A stretch of DNA of 42,917 nt from a virus, in IMG/VR virus record IMGVR_UViG_3300020596_000043, positions 1 to 42,917 of that record. One strand, 5' to 3'. The position numbers were made by a program, and so were the translations under genes. The notes under the pieces are model-generated. The model was not told the origin of the DNA and ran no database searches. It worked only from the letters and a program-made list of their open reading frames with translations. Shown here piece by piece: positions 6,705 to 14,558 of the stretch; within the stretch, counting starts at the first letter, position 1; the number at the start of each line of letters is the position of its first letter.

Positions 6705-9002
6705 ATGCCTACGATTGTTTCTGATACGAATGGCGACGCATTCGGCAGCACAACGTGGACCGCGACTTTCACGAGTATCGGCGGCACCGCCCCTGTCAAC
6801 GGCAACAGGGTGGTGCTGCTGTTTATTTCAGAGCAAGCACCTGCCACGGCTACTGTCGGCAGCAACACGCTGACGCAACGCAGGACTCGGGCTGCGGACG
6901 GGACCAACAATCTTTATCTGTATGACACTGAGGCAATAACAGGATCGCCGACAGATTTCACTATCACATTTGCTGTGGCGAGCGACGGGTGGCTGCTGGC
7001 GTTTGAGTTGTCGGACGTGGACGCGACGACGCCGCGTGACGTGCTGTTTGACGGAACGGGAAGCGGCAGCGCGATCTCTACTGCCTTCACCACCACCGTT
7101 GCCAGCGTAACTGTGTTGGGGATGGTGAGGGCTGTTAATAACGGCGGCTTAACATCCGGGTCGGGCTACACCGCTTTGGGGACGGCGGGAAATTGGGAAC
7201 GGTGGATGAGCCGCGCAGACGCGGGCGCGGCAGGGTCGAAGGATTTTGACGCAACGCTTACTAACTCGCCGACTTGGTACACCATCGGCGTAGCGTACCG
7301 CCCTGTTGCAATCACGTCTCTTGCGGTTGGCGATAGCGCGCATCTGCACGCAGCGGACGGCCTAGGGCTGACGCAGGCCGCGTCCCTTGCGGTTGGCAGC
7401 AGCGCACATCCGCATGCATCGGACGGCCCAGCGCTGACGCAGGCTGCGTCCCTTTCGATCGGCAGCAGTGCGCACCTTCACGCATCGGACGGCCCCGCGC
7501 TAACGCAGGCCAACAGCCTCGTCGTCGCAAGTAGCGCGCACCTGCACGCAGCGGACGGCTTAGATCTGACGGCGGGCTCGTCTCTTGCGGTCGACGGCAG
7601 CGCGCACTTGCATGCATCGGACGGCCTAGGGCTGACGCAGGCTGCAACGCTAGCGATCAACAGCAGCGCTCACTTTCATGCGAGCGACAGTGCGAACCTG
7701 ACGCAGGCCGCGTCCCTCGCAATCGGCGATAGTGCGCATCTGCACGCGACGGACGGCCCAGCGCTGACTCAGGCCGCGTCTCTTACGGTCGGCAGCAGCG
7801 CACACCTACACGCATCGGACAACCTAGCGCTGACGGCGGGCGCGTCTCTTACGGTCGGCAGCAGTGCCCACGCGCACGCGACCGATGCGACGCTGCTCGT
7901 TCAGTCCGCCTCGCTGACCGTCCTCGAGTCGGTCCACGCGCACGCGACCGATGCTGTCGTGGTAACGGTAGCGTTCACGCTTACGATCGATGGCTCGGTT
8001 CACGTTCACGTATCAGACCAGCCCGTTGTGTCGCTGGCGCTGTCTCTCGTCGTCGATGAGTCCGCGCATCTGTTCGTGTCGGACGGCGCGGCGCTGACTC
8101 AATCATCCTCGCTCGTCGTCGAAGGATCAGCCCACGCTCACGCAAGCGACGCAGCGGACCTCGCCCAAGCATCTTCGCTGGCCGCGCAAGACTCCGCGCA
8201 CACCCACGCAAGCGATACAGTCGTGCTCGACCAGTCGGCGAACCTTGCGCCGCAGGACTCCGCTCATGCTCACGCGAGCGATGCGCCAGGACTGACGCAG
8301 GCATCGACGCTCACCGTCGACGGTTCAGCCCATCTCAACGCGACCAACTCCGCGAACCTCATTCAAGGTAACGCAGTCAGCCCGGCAGATTCGGTTCATG
8401 TCCAAGTAAGCGACGAACCGAGCCTCACGCAGGCCAGTGCACTGGCTGTTGGCGAGTCGGTCCACGCGCACGCTTCCGAATCGCTTGCGCTTACCGAATC
8501 GGCGGCCCTGGGGATTGGCGAGTCGGTGCACCTGCATTACTCGGATCAGCCCGCAGTCTCGACGGTTCCGTTCTTGTCTGGCCTCGAGTCGGTGCACCTG
8601 CATGTGGCGGATGGGGTTGGCTTGACGCAGGCATCGACACTGGCTGTGGCGGGCTCCGCTCACAGCCACGTATCGAGCAACCCCGCGCTGGGATTCGGCA
8701 TCACTGTGTTTGCCGACGACTCATTCCACGCGCACATCTCGGACTCATTCGAGCTCAGCGCGTCATCAACATTGGCCGTGGGTTCGTCCGCACATTTAAA
8801 CTTCGCCGAAAATACTGTATTATCTCAGGCAAGTTCGTTAGCTGTCGGCGAAAGCGTCCACATCCTGACCAGCTCATTTGTTGCGCTGATTCGTCCGGGG
8901 GAACTCACAGATGGGAATGTTTTCTTTGTCGACAGAAACCCTCGTCTTTATTCCGCGATCAGGACAGACCAGTACAGCGCGGAAAGGAACGGCAGGGACT
9001 AG
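6705..9002 (+). CDS. fibre-like protein with 24 tandem HxH repeats
   Basis: A 765-aa protein. Residues 1-200 form a beta-rich N-domain (it begins MPTIVSDTNGDAFGS and ends at WYTIGVAYRPV). Residues 205-732 are 24 consecutive 22-aa repeats with consensus SLAVGxSAHLHASDGxALTQAA, most with the His-x-His pair. A 33-aa tail ends the protein. In T4 the long tail fibre tip carries HxH motifs that bind iron along the trimer axis; the regular spacing here suggests a similar metal-stabilised rod, which is inference. Repeats 1-9 are the most alike, and the later ones drift to SVH or lose one His. Confidence 0.65.
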   Translation: MPTIVSDTNGDAFGSTTWTATFTSIGGTAPVNGNRVVLLFISEQAPATATVGSNTLTQRRTRAADGTNNLYLYDTEAITGSPTDFTITFAVASDGWLLAFELSDVDATTPRDVLFDGTGSGSAISTAFTTTVASVTVLGMVRAVNNGGLTSGSGYTALGTAGNWERWMSRADAGAAGSKDFDATLTNSPTWYTIGVAYRPVAITSLAVGDSAHLHAADGLGLTQAASLAVGSSAHPHASDGPALTQAASLSIGSSAHLHASDGPALTQANSLVVASSAHLHAADGLDLTAGSSLAVDGSAHLHASDGLGLTQAATLAINSSAHFHASDSANLTQAASLAIGDSAHLHATDGPALTQAASLTVGSSAHLHASDNLALTAGASLTVGSSAHAHATDATLLVQSASLTVLESVHAHATDAVVVTVAFTLTIDGSVHVHVSDQPVVSLALSLVVDESAHLFVSDGAALTQSSSLVVEGSAHAHASDAADLAQASSLAAQDSAHTHASDTVVLDQSANLAPQDSAHAHASDAPGLTQASTLTVDGSAHLNATNSANLIQGNAVSPADSVHVQVSDEPSLTQASALAVGESVHAHASESLALTESAALGIGESVHLHYSDQPAVSTVPFLSGLESVHLHVADGVGLTQASTLAVAGSAHSHVSSNPALGFGITVFADDSFHAHISDSFELSASSTLAVGSSAHLNFAENTVLSQASSLAVGESVHILTSSFVALIRPGELTDGNVFFVDRNPRLYSAIRTDQYSAERNGRD
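7317..8900 (+). repeat. 24 x 66-bp coding repeats (22-aa units)
   Basis: The unit is 66 bp, in frame, and tandem without spacers. SxH recurs at a fixed 22-residue step through the whole block. Copies 1-9 are close at DNA level (sharing the GCGCACCTGCACGC type core), so expansion by unequal recombination is likely. Later copies are diverged. It is not CRISPR, because there are no unique spacers and the repeat is a reading frame. Confidence 0.9.
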
Positions 9003-9041
9003 ATGGCTGGGCAGGATTAACTACATGAGAGGCGCGAGGAT

Positions 9042-9263
9042 ATGAAGCGAATTGAATGCCTGACGGATTTCCGATCCAAGGGTCAAAACTACTACAAGGG
9101 CGAGCTGCGCGTGGTCTCAGAAGGCGACGCTGGGCATTTTTGCAGCACTGGCTGGGCGCGGGATATTTCAGGAGAGATCCTAACGGGCTCCCCGGATTTG
9201 TCGCCGAAGATTGTGCGGCCGGACGAAACTATTGTTGGTCAAGAAACCGAAGGAGTTAAATAA
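9042..9263 (+). CDS. small hypothetical phage protein (73 aa)
   Basis: GAGG lies just before ATG. The pattern (strand, FRSKGQNYYKGELRVVSE, then GHFCSTGWARDI) matches a small SH3-like phage protein type in which a K-G-E turn is followed by an FC-x-x-GWA segment. These are usually found near head or tail genes, and the function is not known. It is followed with no gap by the next structural-like gene. Confidence 0.6.
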   Translation: MKRIECLTDFRSKGQNYYKGELRVVSEGDAGHFCSTGWARDISGEILTGSPDLSPKIVRPDETIVGQETEGVK

Positions 9264-9644
9264 ATGGCGCGCTTTGCACCGAATAATTTTTATAGTAACG
9301 GGTTCAATTCGATCCGCAACGCAGCAGCGCGGCGGATTGTTGTGCTCACTTCGGAGATCACAGTCTATGCGAACATCGCAGCGGGCACGCTCGCCGCGAC
9401 AGCGCTTGTGGATGCGAACCTGACGGAAGCGGCTGGCTCGGTTTCCGGCCGACGATTGAACGTGGCCGCCTTCAACGACATCAGCATCTCCACGAGCGGC
9501 GACGCGACGCATGTGGCGATCGTGGACGACGATGCGGATGTGGTGCAGTACATCACGACATGCACGACGCAGACACTCACGGCCGCAGGAACGGTGACTA
9601 TTCCGACCTGGGGGATTGAGGTTCGTGCGCCCGCAGCGCCGTAG
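9264..9644 (+). CDS. virion-like hypothetical protein (126 aa)
   Basis: The start follows the previous stop directly, with GAAGGAG upstream. The protein is Ala/Thr-rich and probably all beta, with an N-terminal FAPNNFYSNGFNSIRN and repeated T-V-T type strands. Composition and location suggest a decoration or tail accessory protein. I recognise no family, and there is no signal peptide or membrane segment. Confidence 0.55.
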   Translation: MARFAPNNFYSNGFNSIRNAAARRIVVLTSEITVYANIAAGTLAATALVDANLTEAAGSVSGRRLNVAAFNDISISTSGDATHVAIVDDDADVVQYITTCTTQTLTAAGTVTIPTWGIEVRAPAAP

Positions 9645-9653
9645 TAACTGAAT

Positions 9654-10151
9654 ATGGCCTGCCGCATAGTTGGGCGAGATTGCAAGCTGGCAGGCGAGTC
9701 GCTGCCGGTGCAGATTGACCTGACCGACTTCTGCGAACGAAGGTGGGACGCTGTGTGCGGTACGGGGATATATCGGCTGGGCGATTACGTCCGGCCGAAT
9801 CCTTTCAGCCGCAACGGCTACGAGTACGAGTGTACGCAAGCGGGACAGGTCGGAGTCTCCGAGCCAGCATGGCCAACGACGATTGCCGCAACGGTGAACG
9901 ATGGTTCCGTTGTGTGGACTTGCAGAGCGATCAGCAACAACAGCCTATTCAAGACGGTTGTCTCTGCGGCCTGGAGCGGCGACGGGTTCACGATCACCGA
10001 TGAGTTCATCGTCAACAGCGCTGGCGAACAGCGCGTCTCCTGCTACATCAACGGCACGCAGCCCGCTGGGAAGTATCGCGTCGAGGCGCTGGTGACTTTC
10101 TCCGGGCCGCACGTCGAATCGTTCGGCATCGAAGTGAGGATGGAACTGTAA
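9654..10151 (+). CDS. virion-associated protein with carbohydrate-binding-like motif
   Basis: A 165-aa protein. Residues about 40-85 hold a motif frequent in phage tail and surface proteins: YRLGDYVRP, then YECTQAGQVG, EPAWPT, and DGSVVWTC, similar to small chitin-binding-like modules. The C-terminal half is beta-rich (SGDGFTITDEFIV through SFGIEVRM). Two Cys pairs are present. It overlaps the small terminase gene by one base. It probably belongs to the same accessory virion block as the 24-repeat protein. Confidence 0.6.
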   Translation: MACRIVGRDCKLAGESLPVQIDLTDFCERRWDAVCGTGIYRLGDYVRPNPFSRNGYEYECTQAGQVGVSEPAWPTTIAATVNDGSVVWTCRAISNNSLFKTVVSAAWSGDGFTITDEFIVNSAGEQRVSCYINGTQPAGKYRVEALVTFSGPHVESFGIEVRMEL

Positions 10152-10525
10152 TGGCAATACGAGGCGTGAAAGTGATCCCCCCTGATCTGCGGCTGTTGCA
10201 GGGCAGGCCGACCAATGGTGCTTCGATTGTGCAGATGGACGGGGAATGCGAACAGCCTGATTTTCTTCTGCTGCCAAAAGCGATCCGTTACTGGAATCGG
10301 TACATCGTCCCGGCGCACTGGCTCACGAGAGCTGATGAAACGAAGTCGGCTATCTGGTGCAACCTAATGGCGGAGTATGAAGCGGACCCCGAGAAGATGA
10401 TCGCAGCGAAGATGTGGCAGCTTCGTGGACTGGGTTCTGAGCTTGGTTTTGATCCTGTTTCCCGTACACGCATAGGATCTCGAAAAGGTGTCAAAAAGGA
10501 CGCGCTCGACAAGTACCGCAGCTGA
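10151..10525 (+). CDS. terS: terminase small subunit, P27 family
   Basis: A 124-aa protein. The segment PKAIRYWNRYIVPAHWLTRAD followed by a helical region and a basic C-terminus fits P27-type small terminases, which recognise phage DNA and recruit the large subunit. It starts on the last base of the upstream stop and overlaps the large-subunit gene by 38 bp. TerS-TerL adjacency supports the call. Confidence 0.8.
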   Translation: MAIRGVKVIPPDLRLLQGRPTNGASIVQMDGECEQPDFLLLPKAIRYWNRYIVPAHWLTRADETKSAIWCNLMAEYEADPEKMIAAKMWQLRGLGSELGFDPVSRTRIGSRKGVKKDALDKYRS

Positions 10526-12254
10526 TCCGGTCACGGATTGGGCTCGCCTCGTCGTCGCTGGCGAGGTTGTGCAAGGGCCTTGGGTCCGGGCAAGTTGTGC
10601 GCGCCATTTGCGAGACCTAGAAGACGGCCCCGCCCGTGGGCTGTTTTGGGACCTGAAGGACGCCCACCGAAAAATCGAGTTCTTCGAGGAAGTGTTGCTC
10701 CTGAACGGTGGCCAATTCGAGGGGCAGCCGTTCGTGCTGCATCCGTCGCAGGTATTTAGAATTGGCTCGATCTTCGGCTGGAAGATCGGCGACGTTAACG
10801 GCCCTCGTCGTTTTCGTCGGTTCTATGACGAAGAGGGGAAGGGGAACGGAAAAACGCCGATGCTCGCCGGGATTGGCCTGATTGGGCTGATGGCCGACAA
10901 AGAGCCGCGAGCCGAAGTTTACGCCGCTGGCGCAAAGAAGGACCAGGCCCAGGTCATGTTCCGCGACGCTGTGGCTATGGTCGATCTATCGCCAGTCCTC
11001 AGCGCACGGACAAAGAAGAGCGGCGGCACGCCTGTGTGGAATATTGGACACCCTGAGTCCGCTTCGTTCTTCAGGCCCATCAGCTCCGACGACAGCCAGA
11101 GCGGCCCGCGTCCGCACATGGCGCTGTGCGACGAGATCCACGAGCACAAGGACCGAATAACTGTTGACATGCTGGAGCGCGGGTTTAAGTTCCGCAGGCA
11201 GCCGCTACTTGCTATGGCGACGAATGCGGGCAGTGATCGAAATTCGATCTGTTGGGAAGAGCACGAACACGCGGTGAACGTTGCTCGAGGACACGACGAT
11301 TCAGGCGTAGAAGTTTTCGACGACACAACGTTCTCATTCGTCTGCGCGCTCGATGAGGGGGACGATCCGCTGAATGATCCTTCATGCTGGTCGAAGGCCA
11401 ACCCGCTTCTCGGCGTCACGATCACAGAAGACTACCTATCCAAGCAAGCCGCTATGGCCAAGGCCATGCCCGGGAAACGTAACGGAATATTGAGGCTGCA
11501 CTTTTGCGTTTGGACTGAGGCGGAGACGGCATGGCTTGAGCGGGAAGCGTGGGAGCAGATCGAAGACGCTTCATTTTGTCTCGAAGATTTCGCGAACAAG
11601 CCCTGCTGGATTGGATTGGATCTTGGTTCTTCTCGTGACTTGACGGCGAAGGCGCTGGTCTGGCCGGATGGAGAGACTGAGGACGGGCGCACCAAGTTCG
11701 CCGCGCACGTTCACGGCTACCTCCCGAAGGAGGGCATAAAGGAAAAATCCGAAGAGGATCGAGCTCCTTATGATATCTGGGCCGAAGAGGGGTATTTGAC
11801 AGCGACTCCGGGCAAGGTTACGCGCCTCGACTATGTTGCGCGGGACTGCATAGAGGATTCGCACCTGTACGAGCTGCAGGCGCTGGTTTATGACGTGTGG
11901 TTAATCAAGCGATTCAAAGAGGAACTCGACGCGATCGGCGTGGAGCTGCCCGCGCTCGAGCATCCGCAAGGATTCAACCGCCGCAAGAATTCAAACCTCT
12001 CCATGCCAGAGTCTGTGCAGGCTTTAGAGAAGTTGATCCTGGAGGGTAGGCTCCGCGTCAGCGTCAGCCCTCCGCTTCGATCCGCTATAATGTCGGCGCG
12101 CTTCGACGAAAGCCCTATTGGGTTGCGTCGTTTCTCGAAGCAACGAGCAAAGGGCAGGATTGATATGGCCGTCGCGCTTGCTATGGCGATCGGCGCTGCT
12201 GTGACTGCGCAGGGTGTAGCGGCCCCTGAATATAAATTATTTTTTGTTGGCTAG
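10488..12254 (+). CDS. terL: terminase large subunit
   Basis: A 588-aa protein, normal for Terminase_1/HK97-type large subunits. The ATPase part has Walker A GKGNGKTP (about 117-124) and Walker B MALCDE (about 211-216). The nuclease part has an acidic residue in WIGLDLGSS (about D378), a second in LVYDVW and a third in RIDMAVALAMA near the C-terminus. It pumps DNA into the prohead and cuts it. GTG start with AAAAGG upstream; the long overlap with terS suggests coupled expression. Confidence 0.93.
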   Translation: MSKRTRSTSTAADPVTDWARLVVAGEVVQGPWVRASCARHLRDLEDGPARGLFWDLKDAHRKIEFFEEVLLLNGGQFEGQPFVLHPSQVFRIGSIFGWKIGDVNGPRRFRRFYDEEGKGNGKTPMLAGIGLIGLMADKEPRAEVYAAGAKKDQAQVMFRDAVAMVDLSPVLSARTKKSGGTPVWNIGHPESASFFRPISSDDSQSGPRPHMALCDEIHEHKDRITVDMLERGFKFRRQPLLAMATNAGSDRNSICWEEHEHAVNVARGHDDSGVEVFDDTTFSFVCALDEGDDPLNDPSCWSKANPLLGVTITEDYLSKQAAMAKAMPGKRNGILRLHFCVWTEAETAWLEREAWEQIEDASFCLEDFANKPCWIGLDLGSSRDLTAKALVWPDGETEDGRTKFAAHVHGYLPKEGIKEKSEEDRAPYDIWAEEGYLTATPGKVTRLDYVARDCIEDSHLYELQALVYDVWLIKRFKEELDAIGVELPALEHPQGFNRRKNSNLSMPESVQALEKLILEGRLRVSVSPPLRSAIMSARFDESPIGLRRFSKQRAKGRIDMAVALAMAIGAAVTAQGVAAPEYKLFFVG

Positions 12255-12268
12255 GAGTTCAACTAATT

Positions 12269-14239
12269 ATGAAAACGGGCCGAGCCTACAGCGTCCTGAA
12301 CGTGAAGAGCGTAGAGGAAGAAGTCGAGCACTACGTCATCACCGGCGTCGCCACGACTCCGAAGCCAGATCGATATGGCGACGTGGTCAACCCAATGGGC
12401 GCGAAGTTCGCTCTGCCGATGCCTTTGCTCTGGCAGCATGACGCGCGCCATCCTGTCGGCTTCGTGGATTTTGCGAAGCCGCAGAAAAACGGTATCCCAT
12501 TTGAGGCAAAAATTCCGAAGGTTATTGAACCCGGGAAGCTCAAAGATCGAATCGACGAGGCCGTCCATTCAATCAAGTACAAGTTGATCGCGGGCGTTTC
12601 GATTGGCTTTCAAGCGCTGGAATCAAACGTCGAGTTCCTCGACGGTGGTGGCGTCAAATACGATCAATGGGAATGGCTGGAGCTTTCGCTCGTCACCATC
12701 CCAGCCAACGGCGATGCAACGATCACAAACATTAAGGCTCTCGATCAGAAGCTATTGACCGCGTCAGGTCGCAACAGCTCGCGGACTGTGAGCATTAAGA
12801 AAACTGCCGGCGTCACGGCGAAACTAAACAAGCCCCAGGAGGGCAATGCAATGAATGTTCAAGAGCAACTGAAACAGTTCGAGGCGAAGCGCGCAGCGCT
12901 CGCTGAGCGACTGGAAGCGATCATGAAGGCCGCAGCCGATGAGGGCCGCACCTTGAATGAAGCTGAAGAGGAAGAGTATGACGGCCTGGAGCTGGAAGTT
13001 AAGACGGTGGACACGCACCTCGTGCGCCTTCGTCGTCTTGAGGTCAGCAACATGAAGTCAGCGCAGCGCATTGTCGCTCCGCAGGACTCGACGGTGGCCG
13101 AGAGTGCAGCCGCACTGCGTTCGCCGTCGATCGTTGTGACCGAGCCGAAGCTCGACAAGGGTATCGAGTTCGCGCGTTACGCGATGTGCCTTGGCGTGTC
13201 GAAGGGAAACCTTCCGCAGGCCGAGCTGATCGCCAAGCAGCGCTTCCCGAACTCACCCCGCATCCACACCGTGCTTAAAGCGGCGGTGTCCGCGGGTACC
13301 ACGACAGCAACGGGTTGGGCGGCGGAGCTGGTTGAATACAACCAGTTCGTCGGCGACTTCGTTGAGTTCCTTCGACCGCAGACGATCATTGGAAAGTTCG
13401 GCGTTGGCGGCGTTCCGTCGCTTCGTCGGATTCCGTTCAATGTTCACATCCGCGGTGAATCGGCGGGTGGTTCCGGGTACTGGGTTGGGCAGGGCGCACC
13501 GAAGCCCCTGACGCGCAGCACCTTCACGGACGCTTATCTTGGTTGGGCCAAGGTCGCGAACATTGCCGTTCTGTCGGAAGAGCTGATGCGATTCAGCAAC
13601 CCTTCGGCTGAGGCGATTGTTCGCGATACGCTGGCTTCAGCGCTGATCGCGCGGTTGGACATTGACTTCGTGCTGCCCGCAAAGGCGCTCGTTGCCAACG
13701 TCTCACCCGCTTCGATCACCAATGGAGTTGTGGCGATCACGTCAAGCGGCAACAACGCGGCTGCGGTCCGGGCTGATGTTAGCGCAGTGATGTCGGCATA
13801 TATTGCCGCCAACATTACGCCGACGACTGCTGTCTGGATCATGCCGTCGACAGTGGCATTGGCGCTCTCGCTGATGCGCAACACATTGGGCCAGAAGGAG
13901 TTCCCCGACATCACGATGATGGGCGGGACTTTTGAGGGTCTGCCGGTGATCGCCTCGGAGTATGTGCCGACTGTGACCGGTGGGGCCATCGTGATCCTTG
14001 CCAACGCTTCGGATATCTGGCTAGCCGACGATGGTCAGGTGGTACTCGACGCGAGCCGCGAGGCGTCCTTGCAGATGGACGATGCGCCGACCAATAACTC
14101 GGTTGTGCCTACGGCAACCACTATGGTGTCAATGTTCCAGACCAACTCTGTCGCCATGCGCGCCGAGCGTTGGATCAATTGGCAGAAGCGACGGCCTGCT
14201 GCTGTGCAGGTTCTCGACGATGTCAACTGGACTCCGTAA
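12269..14239 (+). CDS. HK97-type prohead protease fused to major capsid protein
   Basis: A 656-aa reading frame. Residues 1-150 are the prohead protease, with likely catalytic His57 in LLWQHD, Ser111 in AGVSIGF and Glu138 in WLELSLV. Residues 160-195 are a linker. Residues 195-270 form a charged coiled coil like the HK97 delta scaffold domain, and 290-656 are the capsid fold (EYNQFVGDFVEFLRPQT, RIPFNV, GKFGVGG, then QTNSVAMRAERWINW at the end). A strong internal start at 12851 suggests the capsid is also made alone. Such fusions occur in other phages. The protease would release the mature capsid. Confidence 0.88.
   Translation: MKTGRAYSVLNVKSVEEEVEHYVITGVATTPKPDRYGDVVNPMGAKFALPMPLLWQHDARHPVGFVDFAKPQKNGIPFEAKIPKVIEPGKLKDRIDEAVHSIKYKLIAGVSIGFQALESNVEFLDGGGVKYDQWEWLELSLVTIPANGDATITNIKALDQKLLTASGRNSSRTVSIKKTAGVTAKLNKPQEGNAMNVQEQLKQFEAKRAALAERLEAIMKAAADEGRTLNEAEEEEYDGLELEVKTVDTHLVRLRRLEVSNMKSAQRIVAPQDSTVAESAAALRSPSIVVTEPKLDKGIEFARYAMCLGVSKGNLPQAELIAKQRFPNSPRIHTVLKAAVSAGTTTATGWAAELVEYNQFVGDFVEFLRPQTIIGKFGVGGVPSLRRIPFNVHIRGESAGGSGYWVGQGAPKPLTRSTFTDAYLGWAKVANIAVLSEELMRFSNPSAEAIVRDTLASALIARLDIDFVLPAKALVANVSPASITNGVVAITSSGNNAAAVRADVSAVMSAYIAANITPTTAVWIMPSTVALALSLMRNTLGQKEFPDITMMGGTFEGLPVIASEYVPTVTGGAIVILANASDIWLADDGQVVLDASREASLQMDDAPTNNSVVPTATTMVSMFQTNSVAMRAERWINWQKRRPAAVQVLDDVNWTP
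12837..12853 (+). promoter_or_regulatory. internal ribosome-binding site for the capsid part
   Basis: AGGAGGG (12837-12843) lies seven bases before an in-frame ATG at 12851. It sits exactly at the junction of the protease linker and the delta-like coiled coil (the protein would start MNVQEQLKQFEAK). This is the strongest Shine-Dalgarno sequence in the head region and would give a 462-aa capsid precursor, far more abundant than the fusion. Confidence 0.65.
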
Positions 14240-14260
14240 TCGATCAGCTTGAGGTAACGG

Positions 14261-14290
14261 CAGGGGCGGCAATTTGGCCGCCCCTGTTTT
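14261..14290 (+). terminator. intrinsic terminator after the capsid gene
   Basis: A perfect 10-bp stem CAGGGGCGGC / GCCGCCCCTG with a 6-base AATTTG loop is followed by TTTT. It lies 22 bases after the capsid stop. It would reduce transcription into the portal and connector genes, a common way to make capsid mRNA more abundant than minor-protein mRNA. Confidence 0.85.
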
Positions 14291-14306
14291 AACGGAGGGC
14301 ATTCTG

Positions 14307-14558
14307 ATGATGGTGAAGCTAGTTGCGATCAATCGAGTTGATTACGGTAAAAATCGGATAAAGGCGGGAGAAGAATTTGAGGCATCGGTAAGCGATGCAT
14401 CGGTGCTCGTGGCGATCGGATTGGCGAGGCTGCAGCAGCTAGATCAGGCGAAGAGACCAGACCTGTTTGAAGGAGGTTCAGAGAAGGCCGCGCGAAGGAA
14501 GTACAAGCGACGTGACATGACTGCCGAAAATAGCGGAGCAGAGGATGGTGAAGAGTGA
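14307..14558 (+). CDS. small hypothetical protein between capsid and portal (83 aa)
   Basis: The ATG at 14307 has GGAGGG seven bases upstream. A longer frame starting at TTG inside the terminator is unlikely. The N-terminal half is like short phage head proteins (strands around KLVAINRVDYGKNRIKAGEEFE, then ASVLVAIGLARL). The C-terminal half is basic then acidic (RRKYKRRDM ... GAEDGEE). It overlaps the portal gene by GTGA. A head-accessory role is inferred from position only. Confidence 0.65.
   Translation: MMVKLVAINRVDYGKNRIKAGEEFEASVSDASVLVAIGLARLQQLDQAKRPDLFEGGSEKAARRKYKRRDMTAENSGAEDGEE

Noticed and set aside
7317-8900. CRISPR-like repeat array
   Set aside because: The repeat is a contiguous 66-bp coding unit without spacers.
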